Assembly: GCF_014287675.1 (NCBI RefSeq)
Contig: NZ_JACOPQ010000004.1
Location: 124,001 to 188,000 of the forward strand
DNA: 64,000 nt
Direction of reading: 5' to 3'
From: Lawsonibacter faecis
Lineage (GTDB): Bacteria; Bacillota; Clostridia; Oscillospirales; Oscillospiraceae
Under the pieces are notes generated by a model. The model made no database searches, had not been told where the DNA came from, and saw only the letters and a list, made by a program, of their open reading frames with translations. A program made the translations under genes and the position numbers. Positions 50,379 through 58,085 of this stretch are shown piece by piece (the stretch's first letter is position 1; each line of letters opens with the position of its first letter).

Positions 50379-50920
50379 GCCGGAACCTGCACTGCTCCGA
50401 CTGCGGATATACCTGGCAGGGTGCGGGGGGCCAATGCCCCCGCTGCGGATCCCGCCGGGTGAGATACCTCCGGGAGGGCGGGAAGAGCCGGGGAATTCTG
50501 GCGGCGGCGGTGATCGCTGCGGCGCTCCTCTCCGTTCTCATTTTCACAGGCGTGGGGACCGAGTTGGCCCGCACGCTCACCGGGGGAAATAGCGGATCGC
50601 ACATCGCAGTGGAGGAGATGGAGATGGAGGTGGAGCGCCTCTATGAGGAGCTCTACGCCGTGACGGTGACCATGCGCAACAGCGGGAGCGGTGCCATCCA
50701 AATCTCGCTGGACGACATGGACTTTTTGGACGACCAGTATGAGGAGCTTTTCCCTGCCGCCGTCTGGCCCGACGGCGGCGAGCACGACAGCGCCTATCTC
50801 CCCGCCGGGCGAGCGGGGGTCCTCACAGGGGTGGTGAGTCTGACCCCGGGCACGACAAGGGTGGGCCTCTACTTCTGGGACGGAGAGGAGAGCACCAGTC
50901 TGTGGGCGGACGTGGAGTAG
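50375..50920 (+). CDS. Second zinc-ribbon membrane protein
   Basis: A 181-residue protein of the same plan: ribbon CSDCGYTWQGAGGQCPRCG at residues 7-25, one helix (ILAAAVIAAALLSVLIFTGV) near residues 41-60, and a beta-rich outer domain of about 110 residues. The start overlaps the previous stop (ATGA). The pair probably works together or is a duplication. Function unknown. Confidence 0.72.
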   Translation: MSRNLHCSDCGYTWQGAGGQCPRCGSRRVRYLREGGKSRGILAAAVIAAALLSVLIFTGVGTELARTLTGGNSGSHIAVEEMEMEVERLYEELYAVTVTMRNSGSGAIQISLDDMDFLDDQYEELFPAAVWPDGGEHDSAYLPAGRAGVLTGVVSLTPGTTRVGLYFWDGEESTSLWADVE

Positions 50921-50963
50921 CGGGTCCGGGGGCCAAACCAACAGCAATAAGGAGCCATCAAGC

Positions 50964-51464
50964 GTGAAAAACATCATACTCATCGGGATGCCCGGATCGG
51001 GGAAGAGCACCGTGGGCGTCCTGCTGGCGAAGACCCTGGGGTACGGCTTTGTGGACACCGACCTCACCATCCAGCAGCGGGAGGGCGCGCTCCTCCAGGA
51101 AATTCTGGACCGGCGGGGCCTGGAGGCCTTTCTGGACGCGGAGGCGTCGGCCATCTGTTCGGTGCGCTGCGAGCGCAGCGTCATCGCCCCCGGAGGCAGC
51201 GCCGTGTGCCGGGAGGATGCCATCGGCCATCTGCGGGACCTGGGCAGGGTTCTCTATCTGCGCGTCCCCCTGGAGGAGCTTCAAAGACGGCTGAGCGACA
51301 TCAAGACCCGGGGCATCGCCATGGGACCGGGCCAGACCCTGGCGGACATCTACGAATACCGCGCGCCTCTCTACGAAAAGTACGCCCACACGGTGGTTGA
51401 CGTGGGCGGAGAGAGCCTGGAGGAGACCGTGGCCGCGGTCCTCCGCGCCCTGATCGACGGCTGA
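50964..51464 (+). CDS. Shikimate-kinase-family protein, atypical substrate site
   Basis: A 166-residue kinase. P-loop GMPGSGKST at residues 8-16, the aspartate in VDTDLTI, the GG in APGGSAVC and the arginine in EYRAPLYEKYA fit shikimate kinase. At the position of the conserved substrate-binding arginine (usual pattern GExxFRxxE) it reads GLEAFLDAE, with Leu. So it may be a true kinase with changed binding, or act on another substrate. No other shikimate genes are near. GTG start with AAGGAG ahead. Confidence 0.8.
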   Translation: MKNIILIGMPGSGKSTVGVLLAKTLGYGFVDTDLTIQQREGALLQEILDRRGLEAFLDAEASAICSVRCERSVIAPGGSAVCREDAIGHLRDLGRVLYLRVPLEELQRRLSDIKTRGIAMGPGQTLADIYEYRAPLYEKYAHTVVDVGGESLEETVAAVLRALIDG

Positions 51465-51465
51465 C

Positions 51466-51493
51466 TTGTAATTTCTCACCGTTGTGGTATACT
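51466..51493 (+). promoter_or_regulatory. Promoter of the DEAD-box helicase gene
   Basis: -35 TTGTAA (51466-51471), 16 bases, -10 TATACT (51488-51493). It begins right at the end of the kinase gene. Confidence 0.65.
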
Positions 51494-51505
51494 ATACTGT
51501 AATTT

Positions 51506-51585
51506 GAGGCGGTGCGGAGCCGCCTCCTACCGTGATGCACGTTGATACGGCTTGGGACCACGCCCACCGGGTTGGATTGGTGGGC
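51506..51585 (+). promoter_or_regulatory. Structured leader of the helicase gene
   Basis: GAGGCGG (51506-51512) pairs with CCGCCTC (51520-51526). GCCCACC (51562-51568) pairs with GGTGGGC (51579-51585), followed by GTCGTTTT, which is terminator-like. The leader is about 215 bases long. RNA-helicase genes often have long folded leaders used for autoregulation or cold response. Confidence 0.55.
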
Positions 51586-51716
51586 GTCGTTTTGCTGTCA
51601 CGCTCTGCGCCGCGCGCGGGCGGGAAACGGGGTCTGCCGCTGCCGGCAGGCCCGGACCCGTCCTGCGTGGGTCGGCGCAAAGCTCTCTCCGCAATTCAGT
51701 AAAAAGGAATGTATCT

Positions 51717-53537
51717 ATGACTTTCAAAGAACTCGGCCTGATTGAGCCCATCCTGAAGGCGCTGGCCGAACAGGGCTATGAAAAACCCTCCCCCATTCAG
51801 GAAAAAGCAATCCCCCCCGCCCTGGCGGGCCGGGACGTCCTGGGCTGCGCCCAGACCGGCACGGGCAAGACCTGCGCCTTCGCCACCCCCATTCTCCAGG
51901 AGCTCAGCGCCCGCAAGAGCCAGGGGCGACCCATCCGCACCCTGATCCTCACCCCCACCCGTGAACTGGCCCTCCAGATTCAGGAGAGCTTCGAGGCCTA
52001 CGGCAGGCATCTCCCCCTCCGTTCCGCCGTCATTTTCGGCGGCGTGGGGCAGGCGCCCCAGGTGGACAAGCTGAAGCGGGGCGTTGATATCCTGGTCGCT
52101 ACCCCCGGCCGGCTCATGGATCTCCAGGGCCAGGGCTTTATCGACCTGTCCAAGCTGGAGATCTTTGTACTGGACGAGGCGGACCGGATGCTGGACATGG
52201 GCTTCATCCACGATGTGCGAAGAATTCTGAAGCTCCTGCCCAGCCGGAAGCAGACCCTCTTTTTCTCCGCCACCATGCCCCCCGAGGTTATGGAGCTGGT
52301 GAATACCCTGCTTAAAAATCCGGTCAAGGTGGCGGTGGACCCGGTGTCCTCCCCGGTGGAGGTCATTGACCAGACCGCCTACCTGGTGGACAAGGGAAAC
52401 AAGACCAAGCTGCTCGCCGCCCTCATCCGGGAGATGAAGGTGCGCAACGCCCTGGTCTTCACCCGCACCAAGCACGGGGCCAACAAGGTGGCCGCCGACC
52501 TGGAGAAGGCAGGCATCACTGCGGCCGCCATCCACGGCAACAAGTCCCAGACGGCCCGGCAGCAGGCCCTGGCCGACTTTAAGGCGGGTAAGGTAAAATG
52601 CCTTGTGGCGACCGACATCGCCGCCCGCGGCCTCGACATCGAGGAGCTCTCCCACGTCTTCAACTACAACCTCCCCGAGGTGCCCGAGACCTACGTCCAC
52701 CGCATCGGCAGGACCGGCCGGGCGGGCCGGGAGGGTACCGCCGTATCCTTCTGCGACTTCGGTGAGAAGCAGTATTTAAAGGATATTGAGAAGCTCATCG
52801 GTAAAAAGGTGCCCCTGGTGGAGGACCATCCCTGGCCCATGGAGGTCTTTGAGGTGGCCGTAAAGGACTCCAAGGGCCGCATGGTCAACGCCGACGACGC
52901 GGAGGCGAGAGCCGCCGCAAAAGAGCGCCGCCGGGCGCGGGACGCGGCCAACAAGGCGGCTGCAGAGGCCAGGAAGACCGGGGAGAACGCCGCCGACGCG
53001 GCACGCCAGGAAGCGCCCGCGCCGAAAAAGCGCAAGCCCCAGGAAAAGAAGGCCGCCGCCCCCGCGGCGCCCTCCCTGCCCGAGCAGCCCAAGAAGACCA
53101 AGCGGGGAGTCCGCCAGCAGCGGCTGGAGGACACGATGCCCGCCGCGCCAGCACAGGCCAGCGGCGATTTCCGCCGCCGGGATCCCCTGGCGGGGGATGT
53201 AATTATGGACTCCACAGCCCGGCTTCTGGCCCCCAGGCCCCGGACGGCGTCCACGCCCGCCGCGGCGCCCCAGCGGCAGCCGGGCGCCCAGCAGAGCCGG
53301 AAGAAAAAGGCGCCTCAGGCCGCCCCCCAGCCCAAGGAGTCGTCCCAGGCCCAGAAGAAGGCGGCGCCTGCGAGCGCGCAGAAGAGTCCCAAGAGCGGCG
53401 AGAAGCGCCATGACCGCAGCCGCGGCCGTGGCCGCCGGGGCGGCCCGCCCGAAGTGGTGCTCCGCACCGGCAACCAGAAGGACTCCACCGAGCAGCCCAG
53501 CCTGATGAAGCCCTACTATATCAGCTACGACGACTAA
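51717..53537 (+). CDS. DEAD-box RNA helicase, RhlE/CshA-like
   Basis: A 606-residue helicase. The motifs are complete: Q motif GYEKPSPIQ, I AQTGTGKT, Ia PTRELA, II DEAD, III SAT and VI HRIGRTGRAG. The core ends near residue 375. The remaining 230 residues are low in complexity, rich in Ala, Lys, Pro and Gln, with Arg/Gly at the end (RSRGRGRRGG), typical of RNA-binding tails. ATG 51717 has AAAAAGGA ahead. An upstream in-frame start at 51552 is rejected since it lies in the leader hairpins. Confidence 0.93.
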   Translation: MTFKELGLIEPILKALAEQGYEKPSPIQEKAIPPALAGRDVLGCAQTGTGKTCAFATPILQELSARKSQGRPIRTLILTPTRELALQIQESFEAYGRHLPLRSAVIFGGVGQAPQVDKLKRGVDILVATPGRLMDLQGQGFIDLSKLEIFVLDEADRMLDMGFIHDVRRILKLLPSRKQTLFFSATMPPEVMELVNTLLKNPVKVAVDPVSSPVEVIDQTAYLVDKGNKTKLLAALIREMKVRNALVFTRTKHGANKVAADLEKAGITAAAIHGNKSQTARQQALADFKAGKVKCLVATDIAARGLDIEELSHVFNYNLPEVPETYVHRIGRTGRAGREGTAVSFCDFGEKQYLKDIEKLIGKKVPLVEDHPWPMEVFEVAVKDSKGRMVNADDAEARAAAKERRRARDAANKAAAEARKTGENAADAARQEAPAPKKRKPQEKKAAAPAAPSLPEQPKKTKRGVRQQRLEDTMPAAPAQASGDFRRRDPLAGDVIMDSTARLLAPRPRTASTPAAAPQRQPGAQQSRKKKAPQAAPQPKESSQAQKKAAPASAQKSPKSGEKRHDRSRGRGRRGGPPEVVLRTGNQKDSTEQPSLMKPYYISYDD

Positions 53538-53557
53538 ACCGTGGTCGAATGAATCAA

Positions 53558-53594
53558 TGAGAAGGGGCCGTCCCGCGGGGACGGCCCCTTCTCA
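53558..53594 (+). terminator. Terminator of the helicase gene
   Basis: TGAGAAGGGGCCGTCCC pairs with GGGACGGCCCCTTCTCA over 17 bases. It is followed directly by an interspersed repeat. Confidence 0.88.
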
Positions 53595-53726
53595 GTTTGT
53601 CAAAGAAGCCCTCGGGGCTTCTTTAACAGAAGGCTGCATGACGGATGGGGCAACTTCTTCCAAAGAAGTCGAGTCCCATCCGTCATGAGAAGCGTCGTTT
53701 CTCAGGCGCATGTCCCCAGAAATGAC
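53593..53726. repeat. Interspersed hairpin repeat, copy 1
   Basis: ATGACGGATGGG (53638-53649) pairs with CCCATCCGTCAT (53675-53686), enclosing a second stem ACTTCTT/AAGAAGT (53653-53669). GTCGTTTCT and AGAAATGAC form a third near 53694-53726. The same order of blocks recurs at 61420-61551, also just after a terminator. The two copies share CAGTTTGTC, GACGGAT and the block TCTCAGGCGC-N-TGTCCCCAG. Confidence 0.78.
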
Positions 53727-53913
53727 GGACTTGATTTTATGCCGTCGTCTGCGGACAACGCGGCACTGCGTTGCTTTCTCTGCTGAGGTTTTTGACAGCC
53801 ATGCGTGGTGCGGAGCGTCTGACGGCGAAAGAAGGCCGTCGAGGCGTACTGAAGAGAAGGGATGCCCTGAGAGAAGCTTCCATGAATTGCAGCGCCCCGC
53901 GCCCTTTCTTTTC

Positions 53914-53942
53914 TTGCAAGCGGACGGCGAATCGTGTATACT
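53914..53942 (+). promoter_or_regulatory. Promoter of the phosphoesterase gene
   Basis: -35 TTGCAA (53914-53919), 17 bases, -10 TATACT (53937-53942), 30 bases before the start. Confidence 0.8.
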
Positions 53943-53972
53943 GATTGGACTTCAATGCAGGAGGCCCTGCCC

Positions 53973-54836
53973 ATGCGCACGCGCTCTCATCGTCCCCGGC
54001 ACAGGGGACTTCGTATTCTGCTGATACTGCTGGTCCTGACTGTAGCCGGGTGCTGGTTTTTTTACGACCAGCAAAACCGCATCCAGACCGAGGAGCTGAC
54101 CATCTCCTCCCCACGACTGCCCGCCGCCTTCGACGGGCTGCGGATTGTCCAGGTCTCCGATCTCCACGGCAAGGAGTTCGGCGCGGGCAACGCCGCGCTG
54201 CTGGAGAAGGTAGCCCAGCTGAAACCGGACATCATTGCCGTCACCGGGGACATCATTGACGATTCAGAGCAGTTTTCCATCATTGAGCCGGTGGCCCGGG
54301 GACTTGCGGCCATCGCCCCCACCTACTATGTCACGGGCAACCACGAGTGGGCCATCCGCGAGGCGTATACCGTGAAGTCCGCCCTGCGGGAGTGCGGCGT
54401 TACCGTCCTATCCAACCAGTGGCTGCCCCTGGAGCGGGATGGGCAGACCATGGTCCTGGCCGGAATTGACGACCCCAACGGGCCCTACGACCAAATGACG
54501 CCCACGGAGCTGGCGGAGGAGATCCGGCAGGCCCTGGGGGACCCCTATATCCTCCTGCTGGCCCACCGCAACGAGTACTATGGGGTCTACTCCGACGGCG
54601 GGTTCGACGTGACCCTCTGCGGCCACGTCCACGGGGGTATCATCCGCCTGCCCTTTACCGACGGGCTGATTGACAACACCCGCAGGCGGTTTTTCCCCTC
54701 CTACACGGCGGGACTCTACCCCCTGGAGAGCGGCGGCACCCTTATGGTCTCCCGCGGGCTGGGCAACGGCGGCATGGCCTTCCGGCTCTTCAACCGGCCC
54801 CATCTGCCGGTAATCGTCCTCCGGAGCGAAGAATAG
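53973..54836 (+). CDS. Membrane-anchored metallophosphoesterase
   Basis: A 287-residue protein. One N-terminal membrane helix (ILLILLVLTVAGCWFFY, about residues 14-30). The calcineurin-like domain has metal motifs VQVSDLHG, VTGDIIDD, GNHE and GHVHGG. The build matches YkuE/YaeI-type phosphodiesterases, some of which act on lipid A precursors or UDP-linked lipids; the substrate here is unknown. ATG 53973 follows GGAGG by 8 bases. Confidence 0.86.
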   Translation: MRTRSHRPRHRGLRILLILLVLTVAGCWFFYDQQNRIQTEELTISSPRLPAAFDGLRIVQVSDLHGKEFGAGNAALLEKVAQLKPDIIAVTGDIIDDSEQFSIIEPVARGLAAIAPTYYVTGNHEWAIREAYTVKSALRECGVTVLSNQWLPLERDGQTMVLAGIDDPNGPYDQMTPTELAEEIRQALGDPYILLLAHRNEYYGVYSDGGFDVTLCGHVHGGIIRLPFTDGLIDNTRRRFFPSYTAGLYPLESGGTLMVSRGLGNGGMAFRLFNRPHLPVIVLRSEE

Positions 54837-54879
54837 GGGGAGCGGTGCCGCCCCAACAGAGAAACAGGGAGAAAATCGT

Positions 54880-56742
54880 ATGGACTATTTTGCGGGAACA
54901 TTTGATATTGCCGTGGTGGGCGCGGGACACGCGGGCATTGAGGCCGCGCTGGCCGCCGCCCGACTGGGGCTGAAGACCGTCTGCTTCACCATCAACCTGG
55001 ACGCGGTGGGAAACATGCCCTGCAACCCCGCCATCGGCGGCACGGGCAAGGGCCACCTGGTCCGGGAGCTGGACGCCCTGGGGGGGGAGATGGGACGGGC
55101 CGCCGACGCCGCCTGCATTCAGTACCGTATCCTGAACCGGGGCAAGGGCCCCGCCGTCTGGTCCCTCCGGGCCCAGGCCGACCGGCGGGAGTACCAGAAG
55201 ATTATGAAGCACACCCTCGAACTGCAGGAAAATCTTACCCTCAAGCAGGCGGAGGTGGTGGAGGTCCTGACCGAGGGGAACAGGGTTTCGGGCGTAAAGA
55301 CCGCCACCGGGGCGGTCTACGCCGCCAAGGCGGCGGTCGTCTGCTCCGGGACCTTCCTGGGGGGGCGCACCATCGTGGGCGATCTCACCCGCCAGTCCGG
55401 GCCGGACGGGCTGGCCCCCGCCCTGCCCCTGACGGAAAACCTGAAGAAACTGGGTCTGGGTCTGCGCCGCTTTAAGACGGGCACGCCGCCCCGGGTGAAC
55501 GCCCGCAGTGTGGACTTCTCCAGGATGGAGATCCAGCCCGGCGACCCGGACGCCCTCCCCTTCTCCTTTGAGACCGTGCGGCCCCCGGAGAACCGGGCCG
55601 TCTGCTACCTCACCTACACCAATGAGGAAACCCACGCCATCATTCGGGCAAATCTGGACCGGTCCCCCCTCTTCTCGGGCGTGATTGAGGGGATTGGGCC
55701 CCGGTACTGCCCGTCCATCGAGGATAAAATTGTCCGCTTTGCGGACAAGCCCCGGCACCAGCTCTTTATCGAGCCCATGGGGCTGGACACCGAGGAGCTC
55801 TACATACAGGGCCTGTCCTCCTCCCTGCCCGAGGACGTGCAGACGGCCTTTCTCCACACCATTCCCGGCCTGGAGCATGCGGAGATGACCCGGGCGGCCT
55901 ACGCCATCGAGTACGACTGCGTGGACCCCACCGAGCTCGTGCCCACCCTGGAGCACAAGCGGGTGGCGGGCCTCTACGGCGCGGGGCAGTTTAACGGCTC
56001 CTCCGGCTACGAGGAGGCGGCTGCCCAGGGCCTGGTGGCGGGCGTGAACGCGGCGCTGAAAATCCTGGGCCGCCCCCCCATGGTCATCGGCCGGGAGCAG
56101 GGGTATATCGGCGTGCTCATTGACGATCTGGTGACCAAGGGCACCAATGAGCCCTACCGCATGATGACCTCACGGACGGAATACCGCCTCCTCTGCCGCC
56201 AGGACAACGCCGACCGGCGGCTGTGCGGCGCGGGCCACGCCGCCGGGCTGGTGAGCGACGGGCGCTATCGGGCCGTGCTGGACAAATACGCCGCCGTGGA
56301 GCGGGAGATTAAGCGCCTGGAGGGGAGCGGGACCGCCCCCTCCCCCGCGCTGGACGCGATGCTGGAGGGGCTGGGTGAGCCGCCCGCCCGGGACGGCGGC
56401 AGGCTCGCCGACCTCCTGCGCAGGCCCAGAGTGGGCTATTGGGATCTGGCACCCTTCGACCCGGGCCGTCCGGAGCTGAGCGCCGCCGTCTGCGAGGCGG
56501 TGGAGATCGCGGTGAAGTACGAGGGATATATTCAGCGGCAGCTGCGTCAGGTGGAGGAGATGCGTAAGCTTGAGGGCCGTCCTCTCCCGCCCGGCATCGA
56601 CTACCTGGGCATTCAGGGCCTGCGGATGGAGGCCCGGCAGAAGCTGGACAAAATCCGCCCCCTCAACCTGGGACAGGCCTCCCGGATCTCCGGGGTCTCC
56701 CCCGCCGACGTGACGGCGCTGATGATCTTTCTGGAGCGGTAA
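54880..56742 (+). CDS. mnmG: tRNA uridine-34 5-carboxymethylaminomethyl enzyme
   Basis: A 620-residue FAD protein with VVGAGHAGIEAA at the N-terminus, NPAIGGTGKGHLVRELDALGG cut by family motifs, and conserved cysteines in MPCNPA and YDCVDP. The C-terminal helical domain is complete. With MnmE it modifies the wobble uridine of certain tRNAs. MnmE is not in the window. Length is normal. It lies 74 bases before mnmA, which adds sulfur to the same uridine. Confidence 0.96.
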   Translation: MDYFAGTFDIAVVGAGHAGIEAALAAARLGLKTVCFTINLDAVGNMPCNPAIGGTGKGHLVRELDALGGEMGRAADAACIQYRILNRGKGPAVWSLRAQADRREYQKIMKHTLELQENLTLKQAEVVEVLTEGNRVSGVKTATGAVYAAKAAVVCSGTFLGGRTIVGDLTRQSGPDGLAPALPLTENLKKLGLGLRRFKTGTPPRVNARSVDFSRMEIQPGDPDALPFSFETVRPPENRAVCYLTYTNEETHAIIRANLDRSPLFSGVIEGIGPRYCPSIEDKIVRFADKPRHQLFIEPMGLDTEELYIQGLSSSLPEDVQTAFLHTIPGLEHAEMTRAAYAIEYDCVDPTELVPTLEHKRVAGLYGAGQFNGSSGYEEAAAQGLVAGVNAALKILGRPPMVIGREQGYIGVLIDDLVTKGTNEPYRMMTSRTEYRLLCRQDNADRRLCGAGHAAGLVSDGRYRAVLDKYAAVEREIKRLEGSGTAPSPALDAMLEGLGEPPARDGGRLADLLRRPRVGYWDLAPFDPGRPELSAAVCEAVEIAVKYEGYIQRQLRQVEEMRKLEGRPLPPGIDYLGIQGLRMEARQKLDKIRPLNLGQASRISGVSPADVTALMIFLER

Positions 56743-56815
56743 AGCGCGATTATGAAGCGGCTGTCCGGTGCGGCCGCCCTGCCCGCCGCCGCTGGCATGA
56801 TGATAAGGAGCTTCT

Positions 56816-57853
56816 ATGAGAGAAAAGGTTGTACTCGGCCTCTCCGGCGGAGTGGATTCCGCTGTGGCGGCCGGGCTGCTGTCAAAGGAATACGAGGTGT
56901 ACTGCGTCTACCTGGACATCGGGCTGGGCGGCACGGGAAGGGCCGACGCCCGGGCTGTGGCGGAGGGGCTGGGCCTCCCCTTCGAGGCGGTGGACATCCG
57001 CGCCGTGCTGGAGGCGGAGGTCTGCGCCCCCTTCGCCGCGGACTATCTGGCGGGCCGCACCCCCCTGCCCTGCGCCCGATGCAACCCCATGGTGAAATTT
57101 CCGGCCCTTTTTACCACGGCGGATCGCATCGGCGCACGCTTCGTCGCCACAGGGCACTACGCCCGCAGGCTGACGGGAGAGGACGGCCGGACCCTCCTCC
57201 TGAAGGGAATGCCCGCCAACGATCAGTCCTACATGCTCTCGCGCCTCCCCCGGGAGATGCTCCCGCGCATCCTGTTTCCGCTGGGTGACTACGAGAAGAA
57301 TCAGGTCCGGGCGATGGCGGGGGAGGCGGCCCTCCCGGTGGCGGACAAGCCGGACAGCATGGAGATCTGCTTTATCCCTGATGGGGACTACGCCGCATGG
57401 CTGGACGCCCGGGGGGCCACACCGCCCCCCGGCGACTTTGTGGACCGGGCCGGCAATGTTTTGGGCCGGCACAGGGGCATCCACCACTACACTCTGGGCC
57501 AGGGCCGGGGGCTGGGGGTATCCGGGCCCCACCGGTATTTCGTCTCGGCTATCGAGCCTGAGGGAAACCGGGTGGTCCTCTCCGACGGCAGCGACCTCCA
57601 CGCCGCCGCCGCCTACTGTGTGGACCCCAACTGGATTGCCGTGGACGGCCTGGAGAAACCCATGGAGGTCACGGTGCGACTGCGCCACTCCAGAACCGAG
57701 GCTCCGGCGGTGATACGCGGGATGTCCGGCGGGATATGGATTGAAATGCACACCCCGGCCCGGGCGCCCACGCCGGGCCAGCTCGCCGTCTTCTACCAGG
57801 GGGACGTGGTGGTGGGCAGCGGATGGCTGGCAGCCCCGGAGAGACGGGCGTAA
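56816..57853 (+). CDS. mnmA: tRNA uridine-34 2-thiouridylase
   Basis: A 345-residue enzyme. PP-loop GLSGGVDSAVA is at residues 8-18. The two catalytic cysteines are in PLPCARCNP near residue 85 and SMEICFIPDGDY near residue 185. It puts sulfur on U34 of Lys, Glu and Gln tRNAs. It follows mnmG on the same strand, so both halves of the mnm5s2U modification are made together. AAGGAGC precedes ATG 56816. Confidence 0.95.
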   Translation: MREKVVLGLSGGVDSAVAAGLLSKEYEVYCVYLDIGLGGTGRADARAVAEGLGLPFEAVDIRAVLEAEVCAPFAADYLAGRTPLPCARCNPMVKFPALFTTADRIGARFVATGHYARRLTGEDGRTLLLKGMPANDQSYMLSRLPREMLPRILFPLGDYEKNQVRAMAGEAALPVADKPDSMEICFIPDGDYAAWLDARGATPPPGDFVDRAGNVLGRHRGIHHYTLGQGRGLGVSGPHRYFVSAIEPEGNRVVLSDGSDLHAAAAYCVDPNWIAVDGLEKPMEVTVRLRHSRTEAPAVIRGMSGGIWIEMHTPARAPTPGQLAVFYQGDVVVGSGWLAAPERRA

Positions 57854-57934
57854 AAGCGAAAACTGTTTGTAATTTATTGATGATGAAATACAGACGGGTT
57901 TAAAATGAAGTGGGACGCAGCATCAACGATTGAT

Positions 57935-57972
57935 AGAGAGCGGACCCGCACGAAAGTGCGGGTCCGCTCTCT
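57935..57972 (+). terminator. Terminator after mnmA
   Basis: AGAGAGCGGACCCGCAC and its exact complement flank GAAA, a 17-bp stem, followed by TGCTTTG. Confidence 0.88.
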
Positions 57973-58018
57973 TGCTTTGAAGTAAATGGTTAAATATATT
58001 GAAAAACAATTATGGAAA

Positions 58019-58035
58019 TGTAACCCGTTTGTTAC
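58019..58035 (+). promoter_or_regulatory. WalR-type box before surface protein 1
   Basis: TGTAAC-CCGTT-TGTTAC fits TGTWAH-N5-TGTWAH. A -10-like TATAGT lies at 58045-58050, 9 bases later, and no good -35 is seen. This is the layout of activator-dependent promoters where the box replaces the -35. Confidence 0.65.
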
Positions 58036-58085
58036 CGGCCCACTGTATAGTAGGGGCAAGAAGAAAAACAGAGGAGGGCTTATCA

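Noticed and set aside
57999..58085. Upstream extension of surface protein 1
   Set aside because: It would place 29 residues before a normal signal peptide and cover the WalR-type box and -10. GTG 58086 has the SD.
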